Assembly (NCBI RefSeq): GCF_046127645.1
Contig: NZ_CP175919.1
DNA length: 64,000 nt
Reading direction: 5' to 3' (one strand)
From: Clostridium_F caseinilyticum
GTDB taxonomy: Bacteria > Bacillota > Clostridia > Clostridiales > Clostridiaceae
Below are positions 25,834 through 35,554 of the stretch, piece after piece. The notes below the pieces were generated by a model. It worked only from the letters and a program-made list of their open reading frames with translations. It was not told where the DNA came from and did no database searches. How positions within the stretch are numbered: position 1 is the stretch's first letter; each line of letters begins with the position of its first letter. Both the position numbers and the translations under genes were made by a program.

Positions 25834-27139
25834 AGCTATAAGACCTAATAAAGGATTTGATAATAAAATAGCAGCCCTACCTTATGATGTAGTTAATACT
25901 GATGAAGCTAAAGACATAGGGGATAAAAACCCCTATTCTTTCCTGCATATAGATAGAGCAGAAATAGATTTAAATAAAGATATTAATCCTTATGATCAAA
26001 AAGTTTATGACAAGGCAAGAGAAAATTTAAATACTATGATAAAAAAAGAACTATTTATAAAAGAAGAAAAGCCAATGTTGTATATTTATAGTCTTAATAT
26101 GAATGGAAATATACAAACAGGTATAGTTGGGTGCTTATCTATTGACGATTACATGAATAATGTAATAAAAAAACATGAATACACTAGAGAAGAAAAAGAA
26201 TTAGATAGAATAAAACATGTAGATACTTGCAGCGCTCATACAGGACCTATATTTTTAACTTATAAATATGAAGAAAAACTAAATGCTATAATAGAAAATC
26301 ATACTAAAAATAAAGCTTTATATGATTTTGTTGCAGAAGATGGAGTTAAGCATACAGTATGGCAAATAGATGATGAAAGTAAAATAGAAGAAATATGTGG
26401 CATATTTAAAACTATATCTTCTGTTTATATAGCAGATGGACATCATAGAGCAGCTTCAGCAGTAAAAGTAGGGTTAGAAAGAAGAAAAGAAAATGAGGAT
26501 TATACAGGGGAAGAGGAGTTTAATTATTTCTTAGGTGTACTTTTCCAACATAAAGAATTGAAAATAATGGATTATAATAGAGTAGTAAAGGATACATTGG
26601 ATTATACAGAAGAAGAATTTATAAATAGAATAGAAGAAAAATTTATAGTAAAAGAATATGATCCTAAAGTAAAAAATGAAAAAGCTATAGAAGCTTGTGA
26701 GACGCAGAATAACTTACAAGATGGACAATTAGAAAGCAAAAATATAGAGAATATGCAGTATAGACCTGAAGAAAAATATAAGTTTGGTATGTATTATAAA
26801 AACAAATGGTATGTTTTGACTGCGAAGCCAGATACATTTAATGCTGAAGATGAAGTGGAATCACTAGATGCGGCAATACTACAAAATAATTTATTAGAAC
26901 CAATACTTAAAATAAAAGATCCAAGAAAGGATAATAGAATAGATTTTGTAGGTGGCATAAGGGGATTAAAAATACTAGAAGAATTAGTGGATAAAACAGA
27001 AAATGGGGTAGCATTTTCTATGTATCCTACAGCTATAGAAGAAATAATAAAAATTGCTGATAATAATAAAGTTATGCCACCAAAATCTACTTGGTTTGAA
27101 CCAAAATTAAGAAGTGGATTATTTATACATGAAATATAA
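25811..27139 (+). CDS. DUF1015 protein of the serine operon
   Basis: 442 residues, ATG inside the end of serA with AGGAGG upstream: tight translational coupling. The family has no established function that I can cite. Visible features: IRPNKGFDNKIAALPYDVVNTDEA at the start, HEYTREEKELDR, and a central DGHHRAASA motif reminiscent of the ParB/sulfiredoxin-fold signature also found in ADP-dependent free-serine kinase (SerK). The operon lacks a recognisable phosphoserine phosphatase. The hypothesis that DUF1015 carries out or assists that step, or senses serine metabolites, rests on context and this motif only. Confidence 0.88.
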   Translation: MTILKSFKAIRPNKGFDNKIAALPYDVVNTDEAKDIGDKNPYSFLHIDRAEIDLNKDINPYDQKVYDKARENLNTMIKKELFIKEEKPMLYIYSLNMNGNIQTGIVGCLSIDDYMNNVIKKHEYTREEKELDRIKHVDTCSAHTGPIFLTYKYEEKLNAIIENHTKNKALYDFVAEDGVKHTVWQIDDESKIEEICGIFKTISSVYIADGHHRAASAVKVGLERRKENEDYTGEEEFNYFLGVLFQHKELKIMDYNRVVKDTLDYTEEEFINRIEEKFIVKEYDPKVKNEKAIEACETQNNLQDGQLESKNIENMQYRPEEKYKFGMYYKNKWYVLTAKPDTFNAEDEVESLDAAILQNNLLEPILKIKDPRKDNRIDFVGGIRGLKILEELVDKTENGVAFSMYPTAIEEIIKIADNNKVMPPKSTWFEPKLRSGLFIHEI

Positions 27140-27842
27140 TGAAGTATACTCACTAAAGAAGAATAATTAATAGAAAAATAAAGATTTAATATATGAAAAA
27201 AGAGAAAGAATAGCAAAGCGGTATTAAAAATATAAATATGAATGATAGTTAGTTAATAATTAAAAAAATTTTAACTAAGAATAAAGAATATTAAATTGGC
27301 TAGAGAATAAGGGTTGAAAGCTAATTTGAAATTAAAGGGAAATAATAAAAAGGGAGCATTATAGATAGAATAAATGGGGTAGAAGGAATAAGGGAAGGTA
27401 TTGATTTTCAAGACTTCATAAAGTGTTGAAGAGAAATATTTAAAAGCCTTATTCTTTTTTATTTTTCTTATTTATATGATTTTATTATTATATCAATCCA
27501 GCACAGCATATACTATCCAATTTTTAATGCTTATTCAAGTAATAATCCTAAATACTTTTTGTATTTTTATATTTCCCATTATGTATGTTTAGATGAAACT
27601 TAATAATTTTAATAAATAAGCTCAATACAAAAAAATAGTTTTTAAATGATATAAATGGTTTTTTTAGACAACATAAGGATATACTAACTGTATTGATTTC
27701 TATAGTTCTTAAGAGCTATTGTAAAAAAAGTTGAAGTAACATATAAGAAATTAGTAGAGTTAGAGCAAAAGAGTCAGAACAAAATATAAACCTTTAAAAT
27801 AATAGATTATTTCAAAATATATAATTAGAAAGGACGATGATT
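27140..27842. other. 700-bp intergenic region
   Basis: Contains purine-rich sequence around 27270-27400 and a possible complex terminator (27386-27460). The rest, including 27460-27830, shows no ORF of convincing length and no recognised riboswitch. Part of it could be the long 3' tail of the serine operon. Confidence 0.4.
27386..27460 (+). terminator. possible branched terminator
   Basis: GAATAAGG (27386-27393) pairs with CCTTATTC (27447-27454), enclosing an inner hairpin CTTCA-N8-TGAAG, and is followed by TTTTTATTTTT. Confidence 0.45.
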
Positions 27843-29033
27843 ATGTCATTTAAAATCAATGATATTGTTACTTGGGTTGGAAAAATAGACTGGGAATTAA
27901 GAAGTTTTCATGGGAAGGAATATTCTACGGATAAAGGGTCATCTTATAATTCATATCTAATCAAAGATGAAAAAAATGTACTTATAGATACTGTTTGGCA
28001 ACCATTTGCAAAGGAATTTATTTTTAATTTAAAAAAGGAAATAGATTTAGATAAGATCGATTATATTATTGTAAATCATTCAGAAAGTGACCATAGTGGA
28101 GCATTACCTGAACTCATGAAGGAGATTCCAAATACTCCTATATATTGTACTAAAAATGGAGCAAAATTACTAAAGGCTCATTATCATGAGGATTGGAATT
28201 TTGTTGAGGTTAAAACAGGAGATACTTTAGAAATAGGGGAAAATAAATTGATATTTGTTGAAGCAAGAATGCTTCATTGGCCAGATAGTATGTTTACTTA
28301 TTTAAGTGGTAAAAACATATTGTTTAGTAATGATGCTTTTGGACAGCACTACGCATCAGAACTTATGTATAATGATAAAGTTGATGGTGGAGAACTGTTA
28401 CAGGAAGCAATAAAATATTATGCAAATATTTTAACACCTTTTAGTCCATTAGTAATAAAGAAAATAGAAGAAATATTAAATTTTAATTTATCTGTTAATA
28501 TGATTTGCCCTAGTCATGGTGTTATTTGGAGAGAAAATCCTCTTCAAATTGTAGATGAATATATGAAATGGGCTAAAAATTATAGAGAAAATCAAGTTAC
28601 TATAGTATATGATACTATGTGGAATAGTACAAGAAGAATAGCAGAAACTATAGCAGAAGGTATAAAGGAAGTAAATAAAGATGTTGTAATAAAAATTTTT
28701 AATTCCTCAAAGAATGATAAAAATGATATTATAAAAGAAGTATTTAAATCAAAATTAATCCTTGTGGGATCTTCAACAATAAATAGGGGAATGTTATCAT
28801 CTACAGCATCAATACTAGAAATGATAAAAGGACTTGGATTTAAAGAAAAAAAAGCTGCAGCATTTGGAAGTTATGGATGGGGTGGAGAATCTGTTAAACT
28901 TATTACAGAAGAATTAAATAAAGCAGGATTTGAAATAATAAATGATGGAATAAGAGAAATATGGAATCCTGATGATGAAGCACTAGACAGATGTAGAAGT
29001 TTTGGAAAGAGTATAGGAGAAAATATTAAATAA
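27843..29033 (+). CDS. A-type flavoprotein / flavodiiron protein (FprA family)
   Basis: 396 residues from ATG 27843 (AGAAAGGA eight bases upstream; ATG 27837 is too close). Reduces O2 to water (or NO to N2O) in the cytoplasm of anaerobes, drawing electrons from rubredoxin or similar donors. Metallo-beta-lactamase domain with the diiron ligands in HSESDHSG and further ligands in ML-HWPDS and SHGVIW; flavodoxin domain from about residue 250 with the FMN loop YDTMWNSTRRIAE and FGSYGWGGES. No rubredoxin domain is fused. Stands alone; terminator-like hairpin follows at 29053-29097. Confidence 0.93.
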   Translation: MSFKINDIVTWVGKIDWELRSFHGKEYSTDKGSSYNSYLIKDEKNVLIDTVWQPFAKEFIFNLKKEIDLDKIDYIIVNHSESDHSGALPELMKEIPNTPIYCTKNGAKLLKAHYHEDWNFVEVKTGDTLEIGENKLIFVEARMLHWPDSMFTYLSGKNILFSNDAFGQHYASELMYNDKVDGGELLQEAIKYYANILTPFSPLVIKKIEEILNFNLSVNMICPSHGVIWRENPLQIVDEYMKWAKNYRENQVTIVYDTMWNSTRRIAETIAEGIKEVNKDVVIKIFNSSKNDKNDIIKEVFKSKLILVGSSTINRGMLSSTASILEMIKGLGFKEKKAAAFGSYGWGGESVKLITEELNKAGFEIINDGIREIWNPDDEALDRCRSFGKSIGENIK

Positions 29034-29200
29034 TAGTATATAAGTGGCTATAAAAAGGAGTAGGTTAGTATTAAATATTTACAACCTCTCTTTTTTTGCA
29101 TTCCAAAATAAGTATATTATGTATTAAAAAGGTAATAATTATAAGATAGTGTTTACGTATTAATTATGTTAATAATAATTGACATTGAGGTGAGAAGTTT

Positions 29201-32200
29201 ATGAAAGAAATATTACATTTAGGAATTGATATAGGATCAACAACTATTAAGCTTGTATTATTAGATATGAAAGACACTATTATTTATAGTAAGTATGAAA
29301 GACACTATTCTAATATAAAAGAAGCTGCAGTTTTCTTTATAAAAGAAGTTTTTAAGAAATATAAAAATTATGATATTACAATAATGATGACAGGATCTAG
29401 TGGATTATCATTATCAAAGCTTTTAGGAGTATCTTTTATTCAAGAAGTTATTGCTTGTACAGAAGCAGTTGAAACTTTTATGAATAATGTAGATGTAGCC
29501 ATAGAATTAGGTGGTGAGGATGCAAAAATAACATATTTTGAGGATAGTTTAGAGCAACGTATGAATGGAGTATGTGCAGGTGGTACAGGAGCTTTTATAG
29601 ATCAGATGGCTACACTACTTGAAACAGATGCTGAAGGATTGAATGAATTATCTAAGAATCATAAAATAATTTATCCAATTGCTGCAAGATGTGGAGTTTT
29701 TGCAAAGACTGATATACAATCTCTTATAAACGAAGGAGCTACTAAAGAGGATATAGCCGCATCTATATTTCAAGCTGTGGTAAATCAAACTATAAGTGGC
29801 CTTGCTTGTGGAAAGCCTATAAAGGGAAATGTTGCTTTTTTAGGAGGGCCTTTATATTTTTTATCAGAGCTTAGAAAAAGGTTTATTGATACTTTAAAAT
29901 TAAAAAAAGATAAAATATTGTTTCCCCAAAATCCTCAATTATTTGTTGCTATTGGCGCAGCTATACAATCTAAAAAAGAGAAAGTTATAACTTTTGAAAA
30001 GTTATTAGAAGCTGTTGAAAACTTGGATAATATCAATAATATGGATGGTTCATATACATTAGAGCCATTATTTAAAAATGAGAAGGAATTAAATAATTTT
30101 AGGCAAAGGCATTACAGCTGTAAGGCGAAGAGGAGAGATATAAATTCATACGAAGGAGAAGTTTTTTTAGGTATAGATGCTGGATCTACAACCACTAAAG
30201 CTATATTAATAGATAATGAAGGGGCCATTTTGTATTCTTTTTATGATAGTAATAAAGGGAATCCTATGGAAATCACTATAAAGATATTAAAGGAAATATA
30301 TAGTAAAATTAATAAAAAAATAAAAGTTGCTAAGGTTGCAGTTACTGGTTATGGAGAAGGACTTATAAAGTCAGCTTTGAACATTGATATTGGAGAAGTT
30401 GAAACTGTTGCACACTATAGAGCAGCAAAGTATTTTTCAAGGGACGTGGACTTTATTCTTGATATAGGAGGCCAAGATATGAAGTGCATAAAGATAAAAG
30501 ATGGTGTAATAAACTCTATTCAATTAAATGAAGCTTGTTCATCAGGTTGTGGCTCTTTTCTTGATATGTTTGCACAATCTTTAAACATGAGCATTGAAGA
30601 TTTCTCTAAAAAAGGATTGTTATCAAAAAAACCAGTAGATTTAGGATCAAGATGTACTGTATTTATGAATTCTAAAGTTAAGCAAGTGCAAAAGGAAGGT
30701 GCGGACATTGGAGCTATATCCTCTGGATTGTCTTATTCCATAATTAAAAATGCTCTTTATAAAGTTATAAAAATTAAAAAAACAGAGGATCTTGGAGAAA
30801 AAATTATAGTACAAGGTGGAACTTTTTATAATGAGGCTGTTTTAAGATCCTTTGAAAAAATTACTGGTAAAGATGTCATAAGACCTGATATTGCTGGTCT
30901 TATGGGAGCCTTTGGAGCTGCTCTTATCGCAAAAGATAGATACAATGAAGGTGAGATTTCTAATATTTTAGGTGAGGCGCAGATCGAGAATTTTAGAATG
31001 TCAAATGAATTTAGACATTGTGGATTATGTAGTAATAATTGTTTACTTACTGTAAGTAAATTTTCTGATGGCAGAAAATTTATTTCAGGTAATAGATGTG
31101 AAAGATGTGAAGGTGCAACTAAAAATACAAAAAAAGAGGAAAATTTATTTGATTTCAAATATAAAAGAATCTTTGGATATAAATCTCTTTCAATAGAAAA
31201 AGCAACGAGAGGAGAAGTAGGTATACCAAGAGTTTTAAATATGTACGAAAATTATCCGTTTTGGCATACTTTTTTTACAGAACTAGGCTTTAGAGTAGTA
31301 TTGTCTCCTAATTCTACAAAAAAAATTTATAATGAAGGTATTGATACTATACCATCAGAATCTATTTGTTATCCTGCAAAAATTGCTCACGGACATATAT
31401 CAAGTCTTATAAAAAAAGGCTTAAAATTTATATTTTATCCATGCATTTCTTATGAGAGATTAGAAGATAAAAGAGCAGATAATCATTATAATTGTGCTAT
31501 AGTAATTTCTTATCCAGAGGTGGTCAAAAACAATATTATAGCTTTAAGAAATAAAGATATAATATATAAAAACCCATTCTTAAATTTTAATGATAGAAAG
31601 TCAATGAAGAAAAACTTATATGAGGAACTAAAGATATTCAATGTAAATGAAAAGGAAATAAATAATGCAGTTGATAAAGCTTATATGGAAGTGGAAAATG
31701 TTAAAGAGGATATAAAAAATAAGGCATTAGAGATGTTAGAAAACTTAGATAAAAATAATGGAAAAGGAATTGTATTAGGTGGTAGACCTTATCATTTAGA
31801 TTTAGAAATAAATCATGGTATACCAAATATGATAGCAGAAGAAGGTTTGGCAGTTTTTACAGAAGATTCTGTAGCTGATTTAGTTGAAATTCCAAGGCCA
31901 TTAAGAGTATTGGATCAATGGACTTATCATTCAAGAGCTTATAGAGCAGCACAGTTTGTAGGTTCTAGAAAAAACTTAGAACTAATTCAACTAAATTCCT
32001 TTGGATGCGGATTAGATGCCATTGCTACAGATCAAGTACAAGAAATATTAGGAAGTTTAGGTAAAATATACACATTACTTAAAATAGATGAAGTTAATAA
32101 TTTAGGAGCAGCTAGAATTAGATTGCGCTCTCTTAAAGCTGCTATGGATAGTATAAATAAAAATTCAGTTTCAAATTCAAAAATTATTAAACTTTATGAT

Positions 32201-33472
32201 AAAATTATATTTACAAAAGAGATGAAAGAAAAACATACTATACTTTGTCCACAATTTTCACCAATACATTTGGAATTGCTAGAAGTGGCGTTTAAAAGTT
32301 CTGGATATAACTTAAATGTATTACCTACAGTTAATCATCACACTATAGAAGAAGGATTAAAATATGTAAATAATGATACTTGCTATCCTGCTATTGTAAT
32401 AGTAGGTCAAATTATAAGTGCTCTTAAGTCTCAAAAGTATGATTTAAATAATACTTCTGTAGTAATTTCTCAAACAGGAGGTACATGTAGAGCATCTAAC
32501 TATATTTCTCTTATAAGAAAAGCATTAAAAGATGCAGGATATGAATATATACCAGTTATATCTTTAAGTGCTCAAGGAATAGAAAATAATCCCGGGTTCA
32601 AAATAACTTTACCAATGATTAATAAATCATTAATGGCATTGGCTTATGGAGATATGCTTTTAAAAATGACAAATAGAGTAAGACCCTATGAAAAAATAAA
32701 AAATTCAACAAAATTACTTTATTTAAAATGGTTATATAGATGTAAAGATAATATATATGAAGGGAATTTTAAAGAGTTCAAAAATATTACGAAAGAAATG
32801 ATAAGTGAATTTGATAATTTAGATACTAGCGATATAATTAAGCCAAAAGTAGCAGTATTAGGGGAAATTTTCTTAAAGTATAATAGTTTAGCAAACAATA
32901 ATATCATAGGAATACTAGAAAGAGAAGGAGCAGAAGTAATAATACCAGATTTAATGTATTTTTTATTATATTGTGCTTACAATCAGAAATTTAAATATGA
33001 GAATTTAGGTGGAAATTTAAAGAGCTTATTAATGGGCAGATTAGCTATTAAATACATAAATTTTTATACAATAGAGATGAAAAAAGCACTGAGTAATAGT
33101 AAAAGATTTATGATGCCACAAAAAATTGAGAAATTAGCTAAAGGAAGAGAAGGAATTTTATCTTTAGGTAATCAAGCTGGAGAAGGGTGGCTATTGACAG
33201 CAGAAATAGTAAAATTATTAGAATCTGGAGTTAATAATATGATTTGCATACAGCCTTTTGCATGTCTACCAAACCATGTTATAGGAAAAGGTATGATTAG
33301 AGAGATTAAGAGAAGATATCCTTACTTAAATATTGCACCAATAGATTACGATCCTGGAGCAAGTGAAGTTAATCAACTAAACAGAATAAAACTTATGCTT
33401 TCTACTGCCATTAAAAATTTAGAAAAAGATAAAAAAAGTGAAGCAGAAATAAAAAATAAAGGATTCAATTAA
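29201..33472 (+). CDS. 2-hydroxyacyl-CoA dehydratase activase-related giant protein
   Basis: 1423 residues. Two tandem ASKHA (BcrAD/BadFG) ATPase modules: LGIDIGSTTIKLVLLD near residue 5 and FLGIDAGSTTTKAILID near residue 325, each followed by GG-DAK / GGQDMK motifs and a GxGxFxD-type motif (CAGGTGAFIDQMA; CSSGCGSFLDMFA) that supplies the bridging 4Fe-4S cysteine. A cysteine-rich patch CGLCSNNC...CERCEG follows, then a DUF2229 region and a C-terminal HgdB-like dehydratase-subunit region (LGGRPYHLD; TNDTCYPA-type). Full-length relatives are of this size. Family members couple ATP hydrolysis to low-potential electron transfer; the substrate is unknown and no dehydratase operon is adjacent. Confidence 0.9.
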   Translation: MKEILHLGIDIGSTTIKLVLLDMKDTIIYSKYERHYSNIKEAAVFFIKEVFKKYKNYDITIMMTGSSGLSLSKLLGVSFIQEVIACTEAVETFMNNVDVAIELGGEDAKITYFEDSLEQRMNGVCAGGTGAFIDQMATLLETDAEGLNELSKNHKIIYPIAARCGVFAKTDIQSLINEGATKEDIAASIFQAVVNQTISGLACGKPIKGNVAFLGGPLYFLSELRKRFIDTLKLKKDKILFPQNPQLFVAIGAAIQSKKEKVITFEKLLEAVENLDNINNMDGSYTLEPLFKNEKELNNFRQRHYSCKAKRRDINSYEGEVFLGIDAGSTTTKAILIDNEGAILYSFYDSNKGNPMEITIKILKEIYSKINKKIKVAKVAVTGYGEGLIKSALNIDIGEVETVAHYRAAKYFSRDVDFILDIGGQDMKCIKIKDGVINSIQLNEACSSGCGSFLDMFAQSLNMSIEDFSKKGLLSKKPVDLGSRCTVFMNSKVKQVQKEGADIGAISSGLSYSIIKNALYKVIKIKKTEDLGEKIIVQGGTFYNEAVLRSFEKITGKDVIRPDIAGLMGAFGAALIAKDRYNEGEISNILGEAQIENFRMSNEFRHCGLCSNNCLLTVSKFSDGRKFISGNRCERCEGATKNTKKEENLFDFKYKRIFGYKSLSIEKATRGEVGIPRVLNMYENYPFWHTFFTELGFRVVLSPNSTKKIYNEGIDTIPSESICYPAKIAHGHISSLIKKGLKFIFYPCISYERLEDKRADNHYNCAIVISYPEVVKNNIIALRNKDIIYKNPFLNFNDRKSMKKNLYEELKIFNVNEKEINNAVDKAYMEVENVKEDIKNKALEMLENLDKNNGKGIVLGGRPYHLDLEINHGIPNMIAEEGLAVFTEDSVADLVEIPRPLRVLDQWTYHSRAYRAAQFVGSRKNLELIQLNSFGCGLDAIATDQVQEILGSLGKIYTLLKIDEVNNLGAARIRLRSLKAAMDSINKNSVSNSKIIKLYDKIIFTKEMKEKHTILCPQFSPIHLELLEVAFKSSGYNLNVLPTVNHHTIEEGLKYVNNDTCYPAIVIVGQIISALKSQKYDLNNTSVVISQTGGTCRASNYISLIRKALKDAGYEYIPVISLSAQGIENNPGFKITLPMINKSLMALAYGDMLLKMTNRVRPYEKIKNSTKLLYLKWLYRCKDNIYEGNFKEFKNITKEMISEFDNLDTSDIIKPKVAVLGEIFLKYNSLANNNIIGILEREGAEVIIPDLMYFLLYCAYNQKFKYENLGGNLKSLLMGRLAIKYINFYTIEMKKALSNSKRFMMPQKIEKLAKGREGILSLGNQAGEGWLLTAEIVKLLESGVNNMICIQPFACLPNHVIGKGMIREIKRRYPYLNIAPIDYDPGASEVNQLNRIKLMLSTAIKNLEKDKKSEAEIKNKGFN

Positions 33473-33490
33473 TAGAACTTAAAATAAGCA

Positions 33491-33541
33491 AATTAACTAG
33501 TAAGGAAGAGAATAATAAAGACTCTTCCTTACTAGTTAATT
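33491..33541. terminator. bidirectional terminator between activase and BCCT genes
   Basis: Perfect 20-bp arms (33491-33510, 33522-33541) around an 11-base loop, with AACTAGTAAGGAAGAG in the left arm. The right arm overlaps the BCCT stop codon. Confidence 0.88.
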
Positions 33542-35054
33542 ATATTGCCCTTTCGATTTTGTTACTATCAGAAAGTGAAGGTGCTTTTACAAATTCATTT
33601 TTTAGACTTTTTCTAAGGGATATCATTGCAGTTATCATTATAAAAGCAAATGGAAAGGCTGCTATTATAGAAACTGTTTGTATCATATCCAATCCTCCGG
33701 CTAGTAGAAAAGCAATAGTTAAGGAAGCTTGAATTATTCCCCAAATAAACTTTTTAGAATTTTTAGGATTTAAGTTTCCATTAGAGGAAAGCATAGCTAA
33801 TACGAAAGTTGCAGAATCTGCAGAAGTAACAAAGAAAGTTCCTAAAAGCATTATGGCGATTAAGGAAATAATATAACCAAAGTGATATTCATTCATAACA
33901 ACAAAGAAGGCAGTTTCGGCTCTTTTAATTGCATTAATTGCTACAGCATTTGTGACGTGAAAGCCCATTGTTCCAAATACTGCAAACCATATGAAACAGA
34001 TTAAAGATGGGACAAGTAAAACTCCTAATAAAAATTCTCTTATAGTTCTTCCTTTAGAAATTCTAGCTATAAATATTCCTACAGGAGGAGCCCAAGCTAT
34101 CCACCATCCCCAATAGAATATAGTCCATTTTTTATACCAATTACCATTAACAAATATATTATTATTATCTATTAGAAGTTCCTTTATATAAACTCCTAAT
34201 CCGGAAAATAAATTTTTACCCATAGCTAAAGTAGGGCCAATTATTATTACGGATATCAATAAAATTGTTGCTAACAGCATGTTCAAATTAGATAAAGTTT
34301 GAATACCTTTATTAAGACCTGAAGAAGCAGAAGCTATAAAACATATAGTAACTAAAACTATTATGATAAGTTGAACTTTAATGTTTTCAGGAATATTAAA
34401 TAAGTAGTTTAAGCCTGCATTAATTTGAAGTGTACCAAGTCCGAGTGAAGTAATTACTCCCGCTACAGTTGCAAATATAGTGAAAACGTCTATTATATTT
34501 CCAATCCAACCAGAGGCTTTTTTTTCACCTATTATAGGTATTAATAAACTACTCATCAAAGCTGGTTTTCCTTTTCTAAACTGAAAATAAGTTAATGCTA
34601 AAGCTAGAACAGCATAACAAGACCAAGCTGAAATCCCCCAATGTAGAAATGATTTTGTCATAGCAAAAATTTTGGCTTCCTGTGTAAAGCCTTGTAATTT
34701 AAATGGATGAATATAATGGTTTAAAGGTTCTGCAACTCCCCAAAAGATTAAACCTATACCCATACCGGCACTAAAAAGCATAGTAAACCAAGAAATCAAA
34801 CTGTATTCTGGTTTTTCATTGTTTTTTCCTAATTTAATTTTCCCATATTTACCAAAGGTTGCCCACATACAAAAAATAAAAAAAGATAGCATAACCAGTA
34901 TATAAAACCAAGAGAACCTATCCAGTAAAAAATTCAATATATTTTTGGTAGATTTTGAAAAAGAATTAATATTAAAAAAAGCCAACAGTAATATAAGTAA
35001 TAAGCTTATGATTGATACATAAAAAACTTTTTCTTTTTTAAATTTTTGAATCAT
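33540..35054 (-). CDS. BCCT-family betaine/carnitine/choline transporter
   Basis: 504 residues from ATG 35054, ribosome site complementary to CCTCCTC (35061-35067); the TTG at 35069 precedes it. Twelve hydrophobic spans. Signatures: FSAGMGIGLIFWGVAEP and the aromatic substrate-site motif YWGWWIAWAPPVGIFIARISKGRTIREF. BCCT proteins import glycine betaine or related compatible solutes with Na+ or H+. It is divergent from a BusR-like regulator, and an inverted repeat (35071-35102) lies between its promoter and start. A role in osmotic adjustment under c-di-AMP control is inferred. Confidence 0.93.
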   Translation of the reverse strand: MIQKFKKEKVFYVSIISLLLILLLAFFNINSFSKSTKNILNFLLDRFSWFYILVMLSFFIFCMWATFGKYGKIKLGKNNEKPEYSLISWFTMLFSAGMGIGLIFWGVAEPLNHYIHPFKLQGFTQEAKIFAMTKSFLHWGISAWSCYAVLALALTYFQFRKGKPALMSSLLIPIIGEKKASGWIGNIIDVFTIFATVAGVITSLGLGTLQINAGLNYLFNIPENIKVQLIIIVLVTICFIASASSGLNKGIQTLSNLNMLLATILLISVIIIGPTLAMGKNLFSGLGVYIKELLIDNNNIFVNGNWYKKWTIFYWGWWIAWAPPVGIFIARISKGRTIREFLLGVLLVPSLICFIWFAVFGTMGFHVTNAVAINAIKRAETAFFVVMNEYHFGYIISLIAIMLLGTFFVTSADSATFVLAMLSSNGNLNPKNSKKFIWGIIQASLTIAFLLAGGLDMIQTVSIIAAFPFAFIMITAMISLRKSLKNEFVKAPSLSDSNKIERAI

Positions 35055-35070
35055 ACAAATCCTCCTCAAA

Positions 35071-35102
35071 CTGACAACTTATAAAAAATATTGGTATGTC
35101 AG
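35071..35102. promoter_or_regulatory. candidate BusR operator, CTGAC-N22-GTCAG
   Basis: CTGACA (35071-35076) and TGTCAG (35097-35102) form a bipartite inverted repeat between the BCCT promoter and gene; counted as CTGAC/GTCAG the separation is 22 bp. BusR tetramers are known to bind a bipartite motif with a 22-bp separation. A further TGTCAG lies near 35241. Confidence 0.55.
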
Positions 35103-35114
35103 ATTGCGATTTTA

Positions 35115-35142
35115 ATTATAACACATATATTTGAATTTGTAA
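35115..35142 (-). promoter_or_regulatory. promoter of BCCT gene
   Basis: On the minus strand TTACAA (35142-35137), 16 bp, TGTTATAAT extended -10 (TATAAT at 35120-35115). The candidate operator lies just downstream, where a bound repressor would block elongation or start. Confidence 0.55.
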
Positions 35143-35279
35143 AATTTGCTAATTTTATTTTTGTTATCTAAATTTTGAGTTTATTTAAAATCACTGTATA
35201 ATTGTAATAGTAGCTGTTATTTAGTCAGTAATTATTAAATTGTCAGCATCATAAAAATACAAATTATTCTTAGTTAATT

Positions 35280-35439
35280 TATCCGATGATTATCTACTCT
35301 AATACTCCAACTTATTCAAAGTTGGAGTAAAGACGGATACATCCCTGGATAACGACTTCTAAAGAGTAAAACTTCTAAGAATTATGTTAATAAGCTTTAG
35401 AAAGTAAAAACTTCATCTAAAGCCAAGAACTCTGTTTAT
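35280..35439 (+). repeat. structured dispersed repeat R1, copy 2 (longest)
   Basis: Opening TATCC pairs with GGATA (35347-35351); inner hairpin ACTCC-N15-GGAGT; second hairpin TTCTAAAGAGT-AAA-ACTTCTAAGAA; third hairpin CTTTAGAAAGT-AAAA-ACTTCATCTAAAG; tail GCCAAGAACTCTGTTTA shared with copy 3. Lies in the divergent BCCT-busR spacer. Confidence 0.75.
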
Positions 35440-35554
35440 AAGAATTCATTTAAAATAAGATTATATATTAAACTGTTTTATAGAATTTTACACTACTAAA
35501 TAGCAGATGAAGTTTTAATATAATTTAAATAATATGAGTATAAGGAGAAGAATT

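Noticed and set aside
30520..31158. ORFs on the minus strand inside the giant activase gene
   Set aside because: They are shadows of a strongly conserved forward gene; no ribosome site or family match.
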